The notes under the pieces were generated by a model. That model was not told where the DNA came from and did no database searches. It saw only the letters and a program-made list of their open reading frames with translations. DNA of 64,000 nucleotides from Solibacillus sp. FSL W7-1464 (GTDB lineage: Bacteria; Bacillota; Bacilli; Bacillales_A; Planococcaceae), in the NCBI RefSeq assembly GCF_038004425.1, contig NZ_JBBORC010000001.1:3671501-3735500 (forward strand). The letters are read 5' to 3'. Within the stretch, counting starts at the first letter, position 1. Each line of letters opens with the position of its first letter. The position numbers and the translations under genes were made by a program. This document shows, piece after piece, positions 45,716 through 54,236 of this stretch.

Positions 45716-47257
45716 ATGATTGATTACCGTAAAATACTAGCTCTTTCCTTTGATGGCATTAGCCAAAGAACGATTAGCGCTAGCACCGGACACTCTCGCA
45801 ATACCATATCTGACGTAATCCAACGTGCGAGAAATCTCAGGATTACTTTGTTAAACGACACGATGACAAACGCTTGGCTAGAGGAATATCTTTACCCCGA
45901 GAAACAGCCAATTGAAAAAGGCTATTATCCTGTGGATTGGGAGAAGGTGCATAAAGAATTACAGAAAAAGCATGTGACGCTCAAACTTTTACATCACGAG
46001 TACGCGCTAGCTGCAAAGGAAGCAGAGAAAATCCCCTATGCCTATCGGACATTCGCTGAAAAATATGGTCATTATGCGCGAAAATTTAAACTAACGATGC
46101 CGCTAAGACGCAAGCCAGGTGAAATTATGGAAGTCGATTGGGCTGGTGCAACACTCTCTATTCGAGACCGTGCAACAGGTGAAGAAATGCCTGCGTATGT
46201 ATTCGTCGCTGCTTTGCCGTACAGCCAAATGATGTATGTAGAAGCTTTTTTAGACATGAAATCGACGAGTTGGTTAACAGCACACATCCATGCCTTCGAT
46301 TATTTTGGTGGTGTTACGGAAACCCTTGTACCTGATAATTTAAAAACCGGTGTCATTAAAGCGAAACGCGAAGAATCTGTTTTAAATGAGGCATACCGTG
46401 AACTGGCTGATCACTATCGTACAGTTATCGTGCCAAGTCGTGTGCAAAAGCCAAAAGATAAGCCAAGTGCCGAAGGTAGCGTAGGACATGCCTCAAGACA
46501 AATCATCGCTGCATTACGCAACGCACAGTGTTTTCACATTAACGAGCTGAATCAGTATATCGCTGAAAAATTAGAAGAAATCAACACAACCGATTTTCAA
46601 AAACGTCCAGGAACACGAAAAAGCGTATTTGAGGAAGAAGAGAAAAGCACTCTCCAGCAACTGCCTCAAACACGCTTCAAAATGACGGAATGGAAAACCG
46701 CCAAGGTTCAACTGAACTACCACATCCAAGTTGAACGCATGTATTATTCCGTCCCTTACGAATACGCCCGTGAATCGGTCGATATTCGTTTAACAACAGA
46801 TCTAATTGAAGTGTACTTTAAAGAAGCACGAATTGCATCCCATAAACGATTAAAAGGTGAGATAGGACAATATTCTACAAACATTGATCATATGCCAGAT
46901 CACCATCGTTCTTACGTAGAACATAATCCTGAAAACGTAACTAAATGGGCAACAACCATCGGTTCATTTACGGAAAAATATGTCGCGTATATTTTAGAAA
47001 ATCATGTAGAGAAAAAAGCACTCCAAATTTTAAGTACATTACAAAACATGGTGAAGAAATATACGGCAGAAGAACTTGAGCAAGCCATTAAGACGTTACT
47101 TGAAATCTCATCAAGCCCCTCTAATACAGTTTTAAAAGGCCTATTAGAAAGAACAAAACAGGCTTCAAAAACAAAGAGCGTACCATCCATAAAAACTTCG
47201 AATGAAAATCACGGATTTACACGTGGTGCTGCTTATTTCGGGAGGGAGAAAAAATGA
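45716..47257 (+). CDS. istA: IS21-family transposase IstA, copy B
   Basis: 513 aa, identical to the protein of copy A (6111-7652): helix-turn-helix, then DDE core with EVDWAGATL. AGGAGG precedes the ATG. Its promoter should lie in the terminal repeats between 45560 and 45700 (TGTATAATG at about 45661 is a good -10). Confidence 0.95.
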   Translation: MIDYRKILALSFDGISQRTISASTGHSRNTISDVIQRARNLRITLLNDTMTNAWLEEYLYPEKQPIEKGYYPVDWEKVHKELQKKHVTLKLLHHEYALAAKEAEKIPYAYRTFAEKYGHYARKFKLTMPLRRKPGEIMEVDWAGATLSIRDRATGEEMPAYVFVAALPYSQMMYVEAFLDMKSTSWLTAHIHAFDYFGGVTETLVPDNLKTGVIKAKREESVLNEAYRELADHYRTVIVPSRVQKPKDKPSAEGSVGHASRQIIAALRNAQCFHINELNQYIAEKLEEINTTDFQKRPGTRKSVFEEEEKSTLQQLPQTRFKMTEWKTAKVQLNYHIQVERMYYSVPYEYARESVDIRLTTDLIEVYFKEARIASHKRLKGEIGQYSTNIDHMPDHHRSYVEHNPENVTKWATTIGSFTEKYVAYILENHVEKKALQILSTLQNMVKKYTAEELEQAIKTLLEISSSPSNTVLKGLLERTKQASKTKSVPSIKTSNENHGFTRGAAYFGREKK

Positions 47258-48012
47258 GTAAACAAGAAACACTACGTAAGCTTTCAGAAATGGGTTTAAG
47301 CGCAATGGCGGAACTCTATCAGGAAATCAACCAAAATCCAGCCTATCGTGATATGGATTTTAATGATCTTTTTAGTCTCTTAACAGATACAGAATATGAT
47401 CGCCGCAAATCGAATAAACTCGCTCGTTTAATCAAACAAGCGACGTTCAATGAGCCGTCGGCTGCCATTGAAGATATTGAATACCATCCAGATCGCCGTT
47501 TAGATAAAAACCTCATCTTAGAATTAGCTACAGGAAACTACATTCAAAATCACCACAACATCATTTTAATGGGCGCTTCAGGCAACGGAAAAAGCTATAT
47601 AGCCAATGCATTCGGTGTTCATGCCTGCCGTCAATTTCACAAAGTTAAATATATACGCCTCCCGGAACTACTAGATGAACTAGCTGTAGCGAAATATGAA
47701 GCAGATGGCAGCTACCGAAAACTTATTCAGCATTACAAAAAAATCGATTTACTCATTATAGACGAATGGCTTTTAACAGACCTATCAGAGGAACAAGTTT
47801 TAAACGTTTTCGAAATTGTGGAGGCTCGTTTAAAAAAGGCCTCAACTATCTTCTGTTCTCAATTTGCGCCGGAAGGCTGGTACGCGAAACTTGGCCATGC
47901 CCAAATCGCAGACGCTATCTTAGACCGTATTGTACATGATTCTTACCACATTTTAATTGATGGCGAAGTCTCGATGCGCGAGCGCCATGGTCTAAAACCA
48001 CTTAAGCGATAG
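47254..48012 (+). CDS. istB: IS21-family helper ATPase IstB, copy B
   Basis: 252 aa, identical to copy A (5356-6114). Walker A GASGNGKSY. Overlaps istA by 4 bases. The hairpin that follows (about 48028-48072) is shared with copy A. Confidence 0.95.
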   Translation: MSKQETLRKLSEMGLSAMAELYQEINQNPAYRDMDFNDLFSLLTDTEYDRRKSNKLARLIKQATFNEPSAAIEDIEYHPDRRLDKNLILELATGNYIQNHHNIILMGASGNGKSYIANAFGVHACRQFHKVKYIRLPELLDELAVAKYEADGSYRKLIQHYKKIDLLIIDEWLLTDLSEEQVLNVFEIVEARLKKASTIFCSQFAPEGWYAKLGHAQIADAILDRIVHDSYHILIDGEVSMRERHGLKPLKR

Positions 48013-48176
48013 ATTATTTTCAAATTAAAAAGGAAAACAACTAGCTGCAATTTCAGTAGTTGTTTTCCTTTTCTTAAAAGTGGCTCAATTGTCCGCAATC
48101 GGTGGCTCAAAACTCCGCATTCACTGGCTTAAAGTTCCGCACTGCTGGCTCAAACGCTCCGCAGTACTCACATATT

Positions 48177-48319
48177 TGAATGTTTCTTTTTATTTTAGTC
48201 CCAACTAAATGTAATAAATTATCATATAGATGGGACTAGGATGTTCTTAAATAGTTGAAGTGATTCAGTTTTATCATAATTTTAATATCAAATGATTTAA
48301 CGTATACACCCAAGGATTG
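48177..48319. other. short intergenic region with severed cad operator half
   Basis: Begins TGAATGTTTC, the remainder of the original cadO arm. Then an inverted pair TAGTCCCA (48199) and TGGGACTA (48231) could form a hairpin, perhaps a terminator for the methyltransferase gene. No gene. Confidence 0.5.
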
Positions 48320-48955
48320 TTATATTCTATTTTCTTTAACAAGAATTATTTTTCTATACATTCCATTCAGCATTACAGAACTATCTTCTTCTACTTGTAT
48401 ATTTTGATTATTTGTTGAGATTATTTCTTCAAAACTACGACCTATATCCGTTCCTAGAAGCATAATAATCGGTCTTATTAGAACTTTTGTAAACGAAAGT
48501 TTCTTGTTTTTAGGTATAAATTTATCAAACACAATAATCTTTCCCCCCTTTTTTAAAACCCTTGTCATTTCTTGAAAGCATTTATTTGCATCGGGTACAA
48601 CAGAAAGAATTAGGCTTGCTACTATATAATCGAAAGATTCATTTTCAAAAGTCAAATCTTGAGCATCCATTTCAATAAATTTTATATCAGAATTAATAAA
48701 TTTAGCTTTAGCATTTTCTAACATTTCAGGTGAATAATCAATTGCTACTATATCCAAATCAGAGTAATTGATTAATTCTAAATCTGCACCTGTACCGACA
48801 CCGACAAATAACACCCTTTGTTTCTTTTTGAATGCTATTGAATCAAGTATTTGTCGTCTAGCTTTTAAGAAGATACCCGTATTAAAAAACTGATCATATA
48901 TAGGTGAACCGATTTTATAAATAAATTTATTCCATAGATTGTTCATTTTGTTCAC
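48320..48955 (-). CDS. class I SAM-dependent methyltransferase
   Basis: 211 aa with the Rossmann SAM site VLFVGVGTGADLELI, acidic AIDYSPEMLENAKAKF and the post-motif SFDYIVASLILSVVPD. UbiE/Methyltransf_11-like. The substrate is unknown. It is adjacent to the thiol-disulfide pair BdbC/BdbD, with 76 bases between it and bdbC. In heavy-metal islands such methyltransferases are sometimes linked to phospholipid or metalloid modification, but nothing here proves that. Confidence 0.85.
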   Translation of the reverse strand: MNKMNNLWNKFIYKIGSPIYDQFFNTGIFLKARRQILDSIAFKKKQRVLFVGVGTGADLELINYSDLDIVAIDYSPEMLENAKAKFINSDIKFIEMDAQDLTFENESFDYIVASLILSVVPDANKCFQEMTRVLKKGGKIIVFDKFIPKNKKLSFTKVLIRPIIMLLGTDIGRSFEEIISTNNQNIQVEEDSSVMLNGMYRKIILVKENRI

Positions 48956-49031
48956 TCCAACTGTTCATGGTTATGGGAATAAAAAAGGTCGAATCATGTT
49001 AATTTCTTTCACTTTCCATTTGAAGATTCCT

Positions 49032-49472
49032 TTACTTAATTCTTTTTTTTAAAAACAACAAAACCATGCAGATACTTATTAAGGTAAATGCGATTAAAGC
49101 TAAAAAAGGTATGGTTATAAATTCAAACCAATTTATGTATTGAGCACTACATGGTACTCCACTTACACAAGGTTTAATTCCACCAAAACCAGGGATTTTT
49201 TGTTCTAGATAATGAAAAAATGAGATAACCCCTCCAAAAATTGATAGAGGTAAAACATATTTTCTTACAGATATATCACTTTGGAATGTTCCAATACCCA
49301 AAATTAAAACCAATGGATACATAAAAATACGTTGAATCCAACATAAATCACAAGGTATAAACCCTCTTATTTCACTAAAATAGAGACTTCCTAAAGTGGC
49401 TATAAGTGATACGAACCAAGCAAAGTATAATATCCATACCTTTTTATCACTTTGAGTTTGATCACTATTCAT
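49032..49472 (-). CDS. bdbC: DsbB-family disulfide oxidoreductase (BdbC)
   Basis: 146-aa membrane protein with four helices. The quinone-side pair is CDLCWIQR and the outer pair is CVSGVPC. It reoxidises the DsbA-like partner encoded just upstream (8-base overlap). The pair makes disulfide bonds outside the cell, which matters where copper and cadmium attack thiols. Confidence 0.9.
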   Translation of the reverse strand: MNSDQTQSDKKVWILYFAWFVSLIATLGSLYFSEIRGFIPCDLCWIQRIFMYPLVLILGIGTFQSDISVRKYVLPLSIFGGVISFFHYLEQKIPGFGGIKPCVSGVPCSAQYINWFEFITIPFLALIAFTLISICMVLLFLKKRIK

Positions 49473-50145
49473 TTTTATTTGCCCCTAATTCACCATCAAT
49501 TATCTCCTTGATTTCTTCGTAATCAAACGGATTCTTAATAGTAATTCCATTAATATTAATAGTTGGTGTTTGAGTTACTTTATGTTTCATATATAGATTT
49601 TTATCAATATTAACTTCATCTACTGTTAATTCTTGGTCAATATTTTCTTTTAATTGTTCTTGGTTAATAGAAGGAAATTCACTAGCAATTTCAAGTAACT
49701 TTTCAGTCGTTACCCATACATCATCATGCATTGCCGCTTCAGGTTGGTTAGCAAATACTTTTTCATGAAAATCCCAATATACTTCTGGATTTAGCTTGTA
49801 AACAGCTTCGGCTCCCAACGCTGCCAATGTCGATTCCTCCCCATGGAACAAAACGTTTATATAAGAGAACTTAACATCACCCGATAAAACATATTCTTCA
49901 ACAAGCTGAGGATAAATTGTCTCTCCCCAAGCTTTACATGATGGGCATTTGAAATCCCCAAATTCAACCACTGTTACAGGAGCATTATCTTCCCCTATTA
50001 TTGGTTGTCCCTTTATGTTTACATCAAGTCTCACATCTTCTAGTTCATCTGATATTTGATTGTTATTCACAATTACAATTGCTGCAAGCAAGGCAACAGC
50101 GACTAATGTAAGAATAACTACAAACTTCATACTTGATTTTTTCAA
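49465..50145 (-). CDS. bdbD: DsbA-family thiol-disulfide oxidase (BdbD)
   Basis: 226 aa, membrane-anchored by an N-terminal helix (FVVILTLVAVALLAAIVIV). The thioredoxin-fold active site is FKCPSCKAWG and the cis-proline loop is TQTPTININ. It donates disulfides to exported proteins and works with BdbC. The start follows GGGGG and a short spacer. Likely heads an operon bdbD-bdbC-methyltransferase. Confidence 0.9.
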   Translation of the reverse strand: MKKSSMKFVVILTLVAVALLAAIVIVNNNQISDELEDVRLDVNIKGQPIIGEDNAPVTVVEFGDFKCPSCKAWGETIYPQLVEEYVLSGDVKFSYINVLFHGEESTLAALGAEAVYKLNPEVYWDFHEKVFANQPEAAMHDDVWVTTEKLLEIASEFPSINQEQLKENIDQELTVDEVNIDKNLYMKHKVTQTPTININGITIKNPFDYEEIKEIIDGELGANKNE

Positions 50146-50667
50146 AATAAAAACCCCCTTTTTTGTATTTAATCTTAGTTTTATTTAGTGAACAAGTGAT
50201 AACTTTTGCTCTAAATTTTACCATCACCTTTTCCAATTTAATCCTTATTGTAACAAATTGCCTTTCTCATACAAATATTTATTTGATTGTTTGATTGACA
50301 ATTCTGTGTCTTCGTATATTTAGTAGATCGCGTATTAAATAGGTTAATTAATATAGTAATTATGAATTAATAGGAGCATAGGGGATAACTAAGTCTTTTT
50401 TTGAAAATAATAAAGATTAAAATACATACAAATGGGGGATAGCTCTTCTGTAAGGGATTAAATTCCGTATAATCTTATGCCTACGCTATGTATAATGATC
50501 CTTTGTATTTGCCTATAAATAGGAAATAATTCAAATTACTATTGATATGAGTTTAGATAATCAAATAAGTTTCATGTTTTTACAAAAGGTGTCTTTCTTT
50601 TTTTAGGAAATCTAACATATATTAAATAAAATTTTAAAAACAGGGGGTAATTAAAGTAGGAAGGGGG
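50146..50667. other. 520-base intergenic region
   Basis: Between divergent bdbD and the PIN-protein pair. I see no credible gene, repeat or hairpin. It must contain both promoters. CCGTATAATC (50468) includes TATAAT and could be a -10 for a transcript to the right, although it is 200 bases from the next gene. Confidence 0.5.
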
Positions 50668-50676
50668 TTGAGTCCA

Positions 50677-50916
50677 ATGGACAAACGCTTACAGAAAATG
50701 TATACTAATCAAAATAAAAGAGAATTGGGAGTGGTGGACTTGACGGTAGAAATTCCAGTAAAACCCACTGAAAAAGTTGATAATAAGGTAACAGAAAAAA
50801 TAAAATCAATTAAATCCAATAACAAAAACAATATCCATGAAATGGTCGAAGCTTTAGGTTTAGATGGAAAAGCTTTTGGTCAAAATTTGATGGATGTTTA
50901 TAGGCAAAGTAGGTAA
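50677..50916 (+). CDS. small protein upstream of PIN domain protein (possible antitoxin)
   Basis: 79 aa, charged and probably partly disordered (PVKPTEKVDNKVTEKIKSIKSNNKNN), with a C-terminal helix (IHEMVEALGLDGKAFGQNLMDVYRQS). I do not recognise a DNA-binding fold with confidence. ATG 50677 has AAGGGGG 9 bases before it; a TTG at 50668 is too close. The next gene starts 4 bases after its stop, an arrangement typical of antitoxin-toxin pairs. Confidence 0.6.
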   Translation: MDKRLQKMYTNQNKRELGVVDLTVEIPVKPTEKVDNKVTEKIKSIKSNNKNNIHEMVEALGLDGKAFGQNLMDVYRQSR

Positions 50917-50919
50917 AAA

Positions 50920-51630
50920 ATGACTACAAACAACCCTATTAGCATTCAAGCATCTAAATATTATATAGATGCTTGTTTTCTTTTAACTTTAACGCAACCA
51001 AATGATAAAAGACACCAAACTGTAATTGATTTTATTCAGGAAACCGGAAATAGGAATATAACATACGCAATTAGTAATCATGTTTACACTGAAGTTTATA
51101 ATAATATTTTTAAATTCATCATTAAAAGAGCGTTGTCAACTTTTCTGAAATACCAAAGAAAAATACATGCTAAACATGGGAAAATTGACTTTTTAACTGA
51201 TAAAGAAAAGGATTTTCTGATAGAATTAGAAGCAGTGCAGTATCTCAATAAAGTAGCCTCTCATAATTTCGACTATTATAATCGAAAGCCAGAAAACTTA
51301 TTTATTCAGGACTTGATAAAAGTTGCAAAATTAAATGCAAATAAAGTTCAATTATTGGATTGTTTCTATAATAAAGCCAAGGATTTATATGATGGAATAA
51401 TTCTAATAATTGAAAGCCAAGGAGTAAATTTCTCACACTTAAATTCAAGTGAAAATGATTTACAAAATGCTATTAATTACCAGCTACATTATCAACTTGA
51501 CTCAAGTGACTCTCTACATCTAGCCATTGCAATCAATAACGGTTGTGATAAATTTGTAACTCTTGATGGTGATTTCAATCACCCTACTCTAGCATTGAAT
51601 GTACCATTGGTAATTGACAAAATAGCATGA
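50920..51630 (+). CDS. PIN-domain protein (possible toxin ribonuclease)
   Basis: 236 aa, longer than the usual 130-aa VapC. Acidic PIN residues are visible: YYIDACFLL near the start, a Glu in HVYTEVYNN, and the C-terminal DSLHLAIAINNGCDKFVTLDGDF. The middle has about 100 extra residues (a helical insert). PIN proteins cut RNA. Paired with the small upstream protein it could stabilise the island. A terminator follows directly. Confidence 0.78.
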   Translation: MTTNNPISIQASKYYIDACFLLTLTQPNDKRHQTVIDFIQETGNRNITYAISNHVYTEVYNNIFKFIIKRALSTFLKYQRKIHAKHGKIDFLTDKEKDFLIELEAVQYLNKVASHNFDYYNRKPENLFIQDLIKVAKLNANKVQLLDCFYNKAKDLYDGIILIIESQGVNFSHLNSSENDLQNAINYQLHYQLDSSDSLHLAIAINNGCDKFVTLDGDFNHPTLALNVPLVIDKIA

Positions 51631-51632
51631 TT

Positions 51633-51667
51633 AAAACAAGCCAACCCCATTAAGGTTGGCTTGTTTT
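51633..51667 (+). terminator. terminator after the PIN gene
   Basis: AAAACAAGCCAACCCC pairs with GGTTGGCTTGTTTT. Clear stem with T tail. Similar in stem sequence to the one at 40772-40794. Confidence 0.85.
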
Positions 51668-51763
51668 AATGTTCCTAATATATACTGTCCTAAAAATATT
51701 TTGCCTTTTATAACTGCGTTTTATTTTATCTTTTACTACTGATTATAAATTAATGAGAAGAAT

Positions 51764-51858
51764 TTACAATTCACGTAACCCTAAAGAATTAGACAATTTC
51801 GTTTCTATATTAAGATTAATTTCATGATCTAATTTAGAGTAAAAAGATGCTTTTATTC
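51764..51858 (-). pseudogene. severed 3' end of tnsD
   Basis: After the 8-base duplication (51851-51858), reading the minus strand gives 28 codons ASFYSKLDHEINLNIETKLS... ending in TAA at 51764-51766. They join in frame with the tnsD gene at 54294 once the IS66-family element is removed. This is the lost C-terminus of TnsD. The stretch 51668-51763 has nothing I can support. Confidence 0.8.
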
Positions 51859-51912
51859 GTAAGCGTCAAATAGCGGCCACCTAGTTTTAGGCAGCCGCTA
51901 TTGTTATGTTAT

Positions 51913-53511
51913 CTATATAGTTCGTTTTGGTACGTGGCAGTTGGTCGGAATTTTATCTGACCAAGGCATCAACGCATCTAACGCTGCGTCGTCTGTTCGT
52001 TCAATTAACGGCAGCTGTTCCAAGACATACGTTAAATATTTCAGCGGATCGAGTTGGTTCTCTTTGGCTGTTTCTACAATACTGTAAATGACAGCACTAG
52101 CCTTTGCGCCTTTTGGAGAACTCGCAAATAACCACGCCTTGCGACCGATAACGAACGGTTTAATCGAACGTTCGCCTCGATTATTATCTAACTCTAGACG
52201 ACCATCCTTTAAAAATACCACGAGTTTTTGCCACTGATTTAAACAGTATGTAATGGCTTCACCTAATTTTGTTTTTGGTGCGACACGGGCTTTTTCTGTT
52301 TTTAGCCATACTAAAAAATCATCTAATACAGGTTTACTCTGCTTCAGACGTTCATCGTAGCGACGTTCAGGTGTACAGTCGTCCATTTTATTAATCTTTT
52401 TGTCGATCGCAAATAAACGATTACAGAATTGAAGGCCTATTTTTGCGGCACATGGCTGCTCTGTATTTTGTAGATTTGCTGGTAAGGATTTCAGTGCTTC
52501 ATCATATTTTCGACGCGCGTGCGCCCAGCACCCGACCAACTCGACATTTTTCAAGTCGTGATAACCTGCATATCCATCGACATGGAGATAACCTGAAAAA
52601 CCTTGTAAAAATGCTTTGGGATGTTTACCCGAGCGTGTAGTTTGATAGTCATAAAGCACGATGGGCGCTACTTCTCGACCTGTTCGATACATCCACATAA
52701 ACGATTTGCTTGTCGCAGCGCGACCAGGTTCATTTAATACTTGTAAACTGGTCTCATCCGCATGGGCAATATCCTCTTGTAGTAGTTTTTTATGAAGATG
52801 ATGATATAAATGGATAAGCCATGTGTTCGCCCCATACATCATCCAGTTCGCCATCGTTTGACGTGAGAGTGAAATGCCCATTCGCTCTAATTGTTTTTCT
52901 TGTCGATAAAGCGGAAGACCTTCACAATATTTTTGGCTCATCAAATAAGCCATCGCTGATGGCGAAGCTAAGCTACCTGGATACATAGGCGCTGGCATTT
53001 TCGCTGTGACGATAGGTGTTTCTGTTCCTTCTTTTTCACAATGACGGCAGCTGTAAATGTGTTGAACATGTTCGACCACTTCGACTTGTGCCGGAATGAT
53101 TTTCAATTCACGACGGATTTGTGTACTCATTTCGTGTGTCTTTTCACCGCAACACAAACAAACCTGCTCTTCTTCGCTTAAACGATAGTGAATCGTTTCG
53201 ACAGGCAAGTTTTCTAACATCGCTTCGATTTGACCCGAACGCTTTTTACGTTTATAGGTAACCGTTTCAAGCGTCGGTTCTTCGACCGTGTTATCTGACG
53301 TCATTTCCATTTCATTGAATAGCGTCAGCGTAAGTTGATCTTGGTTGGTTTTTTCACTTGAAGCACCATACTTCTTTTGTTGGCTCAGGCGGAACTGTGC
53401 TTCCCACCAGTTGAGTTTAGCCAGTAGGGCTTCATTTTGTTTTTCCAACGCCGCATTCTTTTTTGCGAGTTCTTCAATTGTAAGTGTTGGAGTAAGTTCG
53501 ATTTTTACCAT
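51913..53511 (-). CDS. tnpC: IS66-family transposase TnpC
   Basis: 532-aa DDE transposase. An N-terminal coiled-coil ([19 protein letters not shown]) is followed by a zinc-finger-like set ([15 protein letters not shown]) and the catalytic core ([39 protein letters not shown]). The catalytic Asp, Asp and Glu are present. Intact. Confidence 0.95.
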   Translation of the reverse strand: MVKIELTPTLTIEELAKKNAALEKQNEALLAKLNWWEAQFRLSQQKKYGASSEKTNQDQLTLTLFNEMEMTSDNTVEEPTLETVTYKRKKRSGQIEAMLENLPVETIHYRLSEEEQVCLCCGEKTHEMSTQIRRELKIIPAQVEVVEHVQHIYSCRHCEKEGTETPIVTAKMPAPMYPGSLASPSAMAYLMSQKYCEGLPLYRQEKQLERMGISLSRQTMANWMMYGANTWLIHLYHHLHKKLLQEDIAHADETSLQVLNEPGRAATSKSFMWMYRTGREVAPIVLYDYQTTRSGKHPKAFLQGFSGYLHVDGYAGYHDLKNVELVGCWAHARRKYDEALKSLPANLQNTEQPCAAKIGLQFCNRLFAIDKKINKMDDCTPERRYDERLKQSKPVLDDFLVWLKTEKARVAPKTKLGEAITYCLNQWQKLVVFLKDGRLELDNNRGERSIKPFVIGRKAWLFASSPKGAKASAVIYSIVETAKENQLDPLKYLTYVLEQLPLIERTDDAALDALMPWSDKIPTNCHVPKRTI

Positions 53512-53549
53512 AGATAAAGAAATTCGACCTGATTAGCCGAATTCCTTTT

Positions 53550-53903
53550 TCAAATGACAACTTTAGCAGAAATCTTCATATGTGAGGATTTTTGATTCAT
53601 AGGTAACCCTTCGAGTAACCATTTAAATTGCCTGCCTGAAATTTTCAATGGCGTAGTCGCTTCATCGGGCCAGTCAAACAGGCCATCTTCTAAACGACGA
53701 TAAAAGAGCCAAAATCCATTATGGTCCCAGTGAAGGATTTTTAATTTATCCTTTTTTCGGTTACAGAATACAAAGAGATGCGATGAAAAGGGATCAAGCT
53801 GAAAGCTTTCTTGTACAATTGCAGCGAGACCATCCACGGATTTCCGTAAATCTGTTGGTCCACACGCAATGAACACTTGATCCATTCTTAAATTAGTGAA
53901 CAT
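53550..53903 (-). CDS. tnpB: IS66 accessory protein TnpB
   Basis: Small protein needed for IS66 transposition (Orf2), about 117 aa. Conserved IACGPTDLRKSVDGLA and HLFVFCNRKKDKLKILHWDHNGFWL are diagnostic. ATG 53903 overlaps the tnpA stop codon, so the two are translationally coupled. Not related to the IS605 TnpB nuclease. Confidence 0.92.
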   Translation of the reverse strand: MFTNLRMDQVFIACGPTDLRKSVDGLAAIVQESFQLDPFSSHLFVFCNRKKDKLKILHWDHNGFWLFYRRLEDGLFDWPDEATTPLKISGRQFKWLLEGLPMNQKSSHMKISAKVVI

Positions 53904-54210
53904 GATGTTGGACAACCTGAAGGACTTTCGTTAAAGTCGCTTCATCAAAATCGGGTGGACAGTCAATGGTGATGCCATTTAATTTAATCGTAATGGGAAT
54001 CGTTTCAGGTAGAACAGGCTCTTGTACAACAACAGGTAACCACTGAGCAGGTTGAATTTTTGTCTGCGTCCGTGATTTACGCAGCCACTGATACATACTT
54101 TGAACAGGTACATTTTCTTTTGCGCACCAAGCAGCAACGCTTGCTTCACCACTCGTGTGGAAAGCTTGAATACGAGATTGCCACATCAGCTGACGTTCTG
54201 ATCGTTTCAT
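53893..54210 (-). CDS. tnpA: IS66 accessory protein TnpA
   Basis: 105-aa protein with a helix-turn-helix (SGEASVAAWCAKENVPVQSMYQWLRKS), the IS66 Orf1. ATG 54210 has GGAGG 7 bases upstream; the frame opens earlier at 54240. Confidence 0.9.
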   Translation of the reverse strand: MKRSERQLMWQSRIQAFHTSGEASVAAWCAKENVPVQSMYQWLRKSRTQTKIQPAQWLPVVVQEPVLPETIPITIKLNGITIDCPPDFDEATLTKVLQVVQHHVH

Positions 54211-54236
54211 AAAAAAACCTCCAACTTCATTCATTG

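Larger units (their letters stand above)
45544..48170 (+). mobile_element. IS21-family element, copy B (2627 bp)
   Basis: Same ends as copy A, opposite orientation: TGAATATTGCGA at the left and ...GTACTCA at the right. A 6-base duplication CATATT flanks it (45538-45543 and 48171-48176). It landed inside the cad operator but its own TGAAT end restores the operator sequence on the cadC side. Both genes are intact. Confidence 0.95.

Noticed and set aside
5198-48170. Composite transposon formed by the two IS21 copies
   Set aside because: Each copy has its own matching duplication (GTTGG, CATATT); a composite unit would share one duplication at its outer edges.
53550-53903. TnpB as an RNA-guided nuclease
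   Set aside because: This is the IS66 Orf2 protein; it has no RuvC motifs and merely shares the name.
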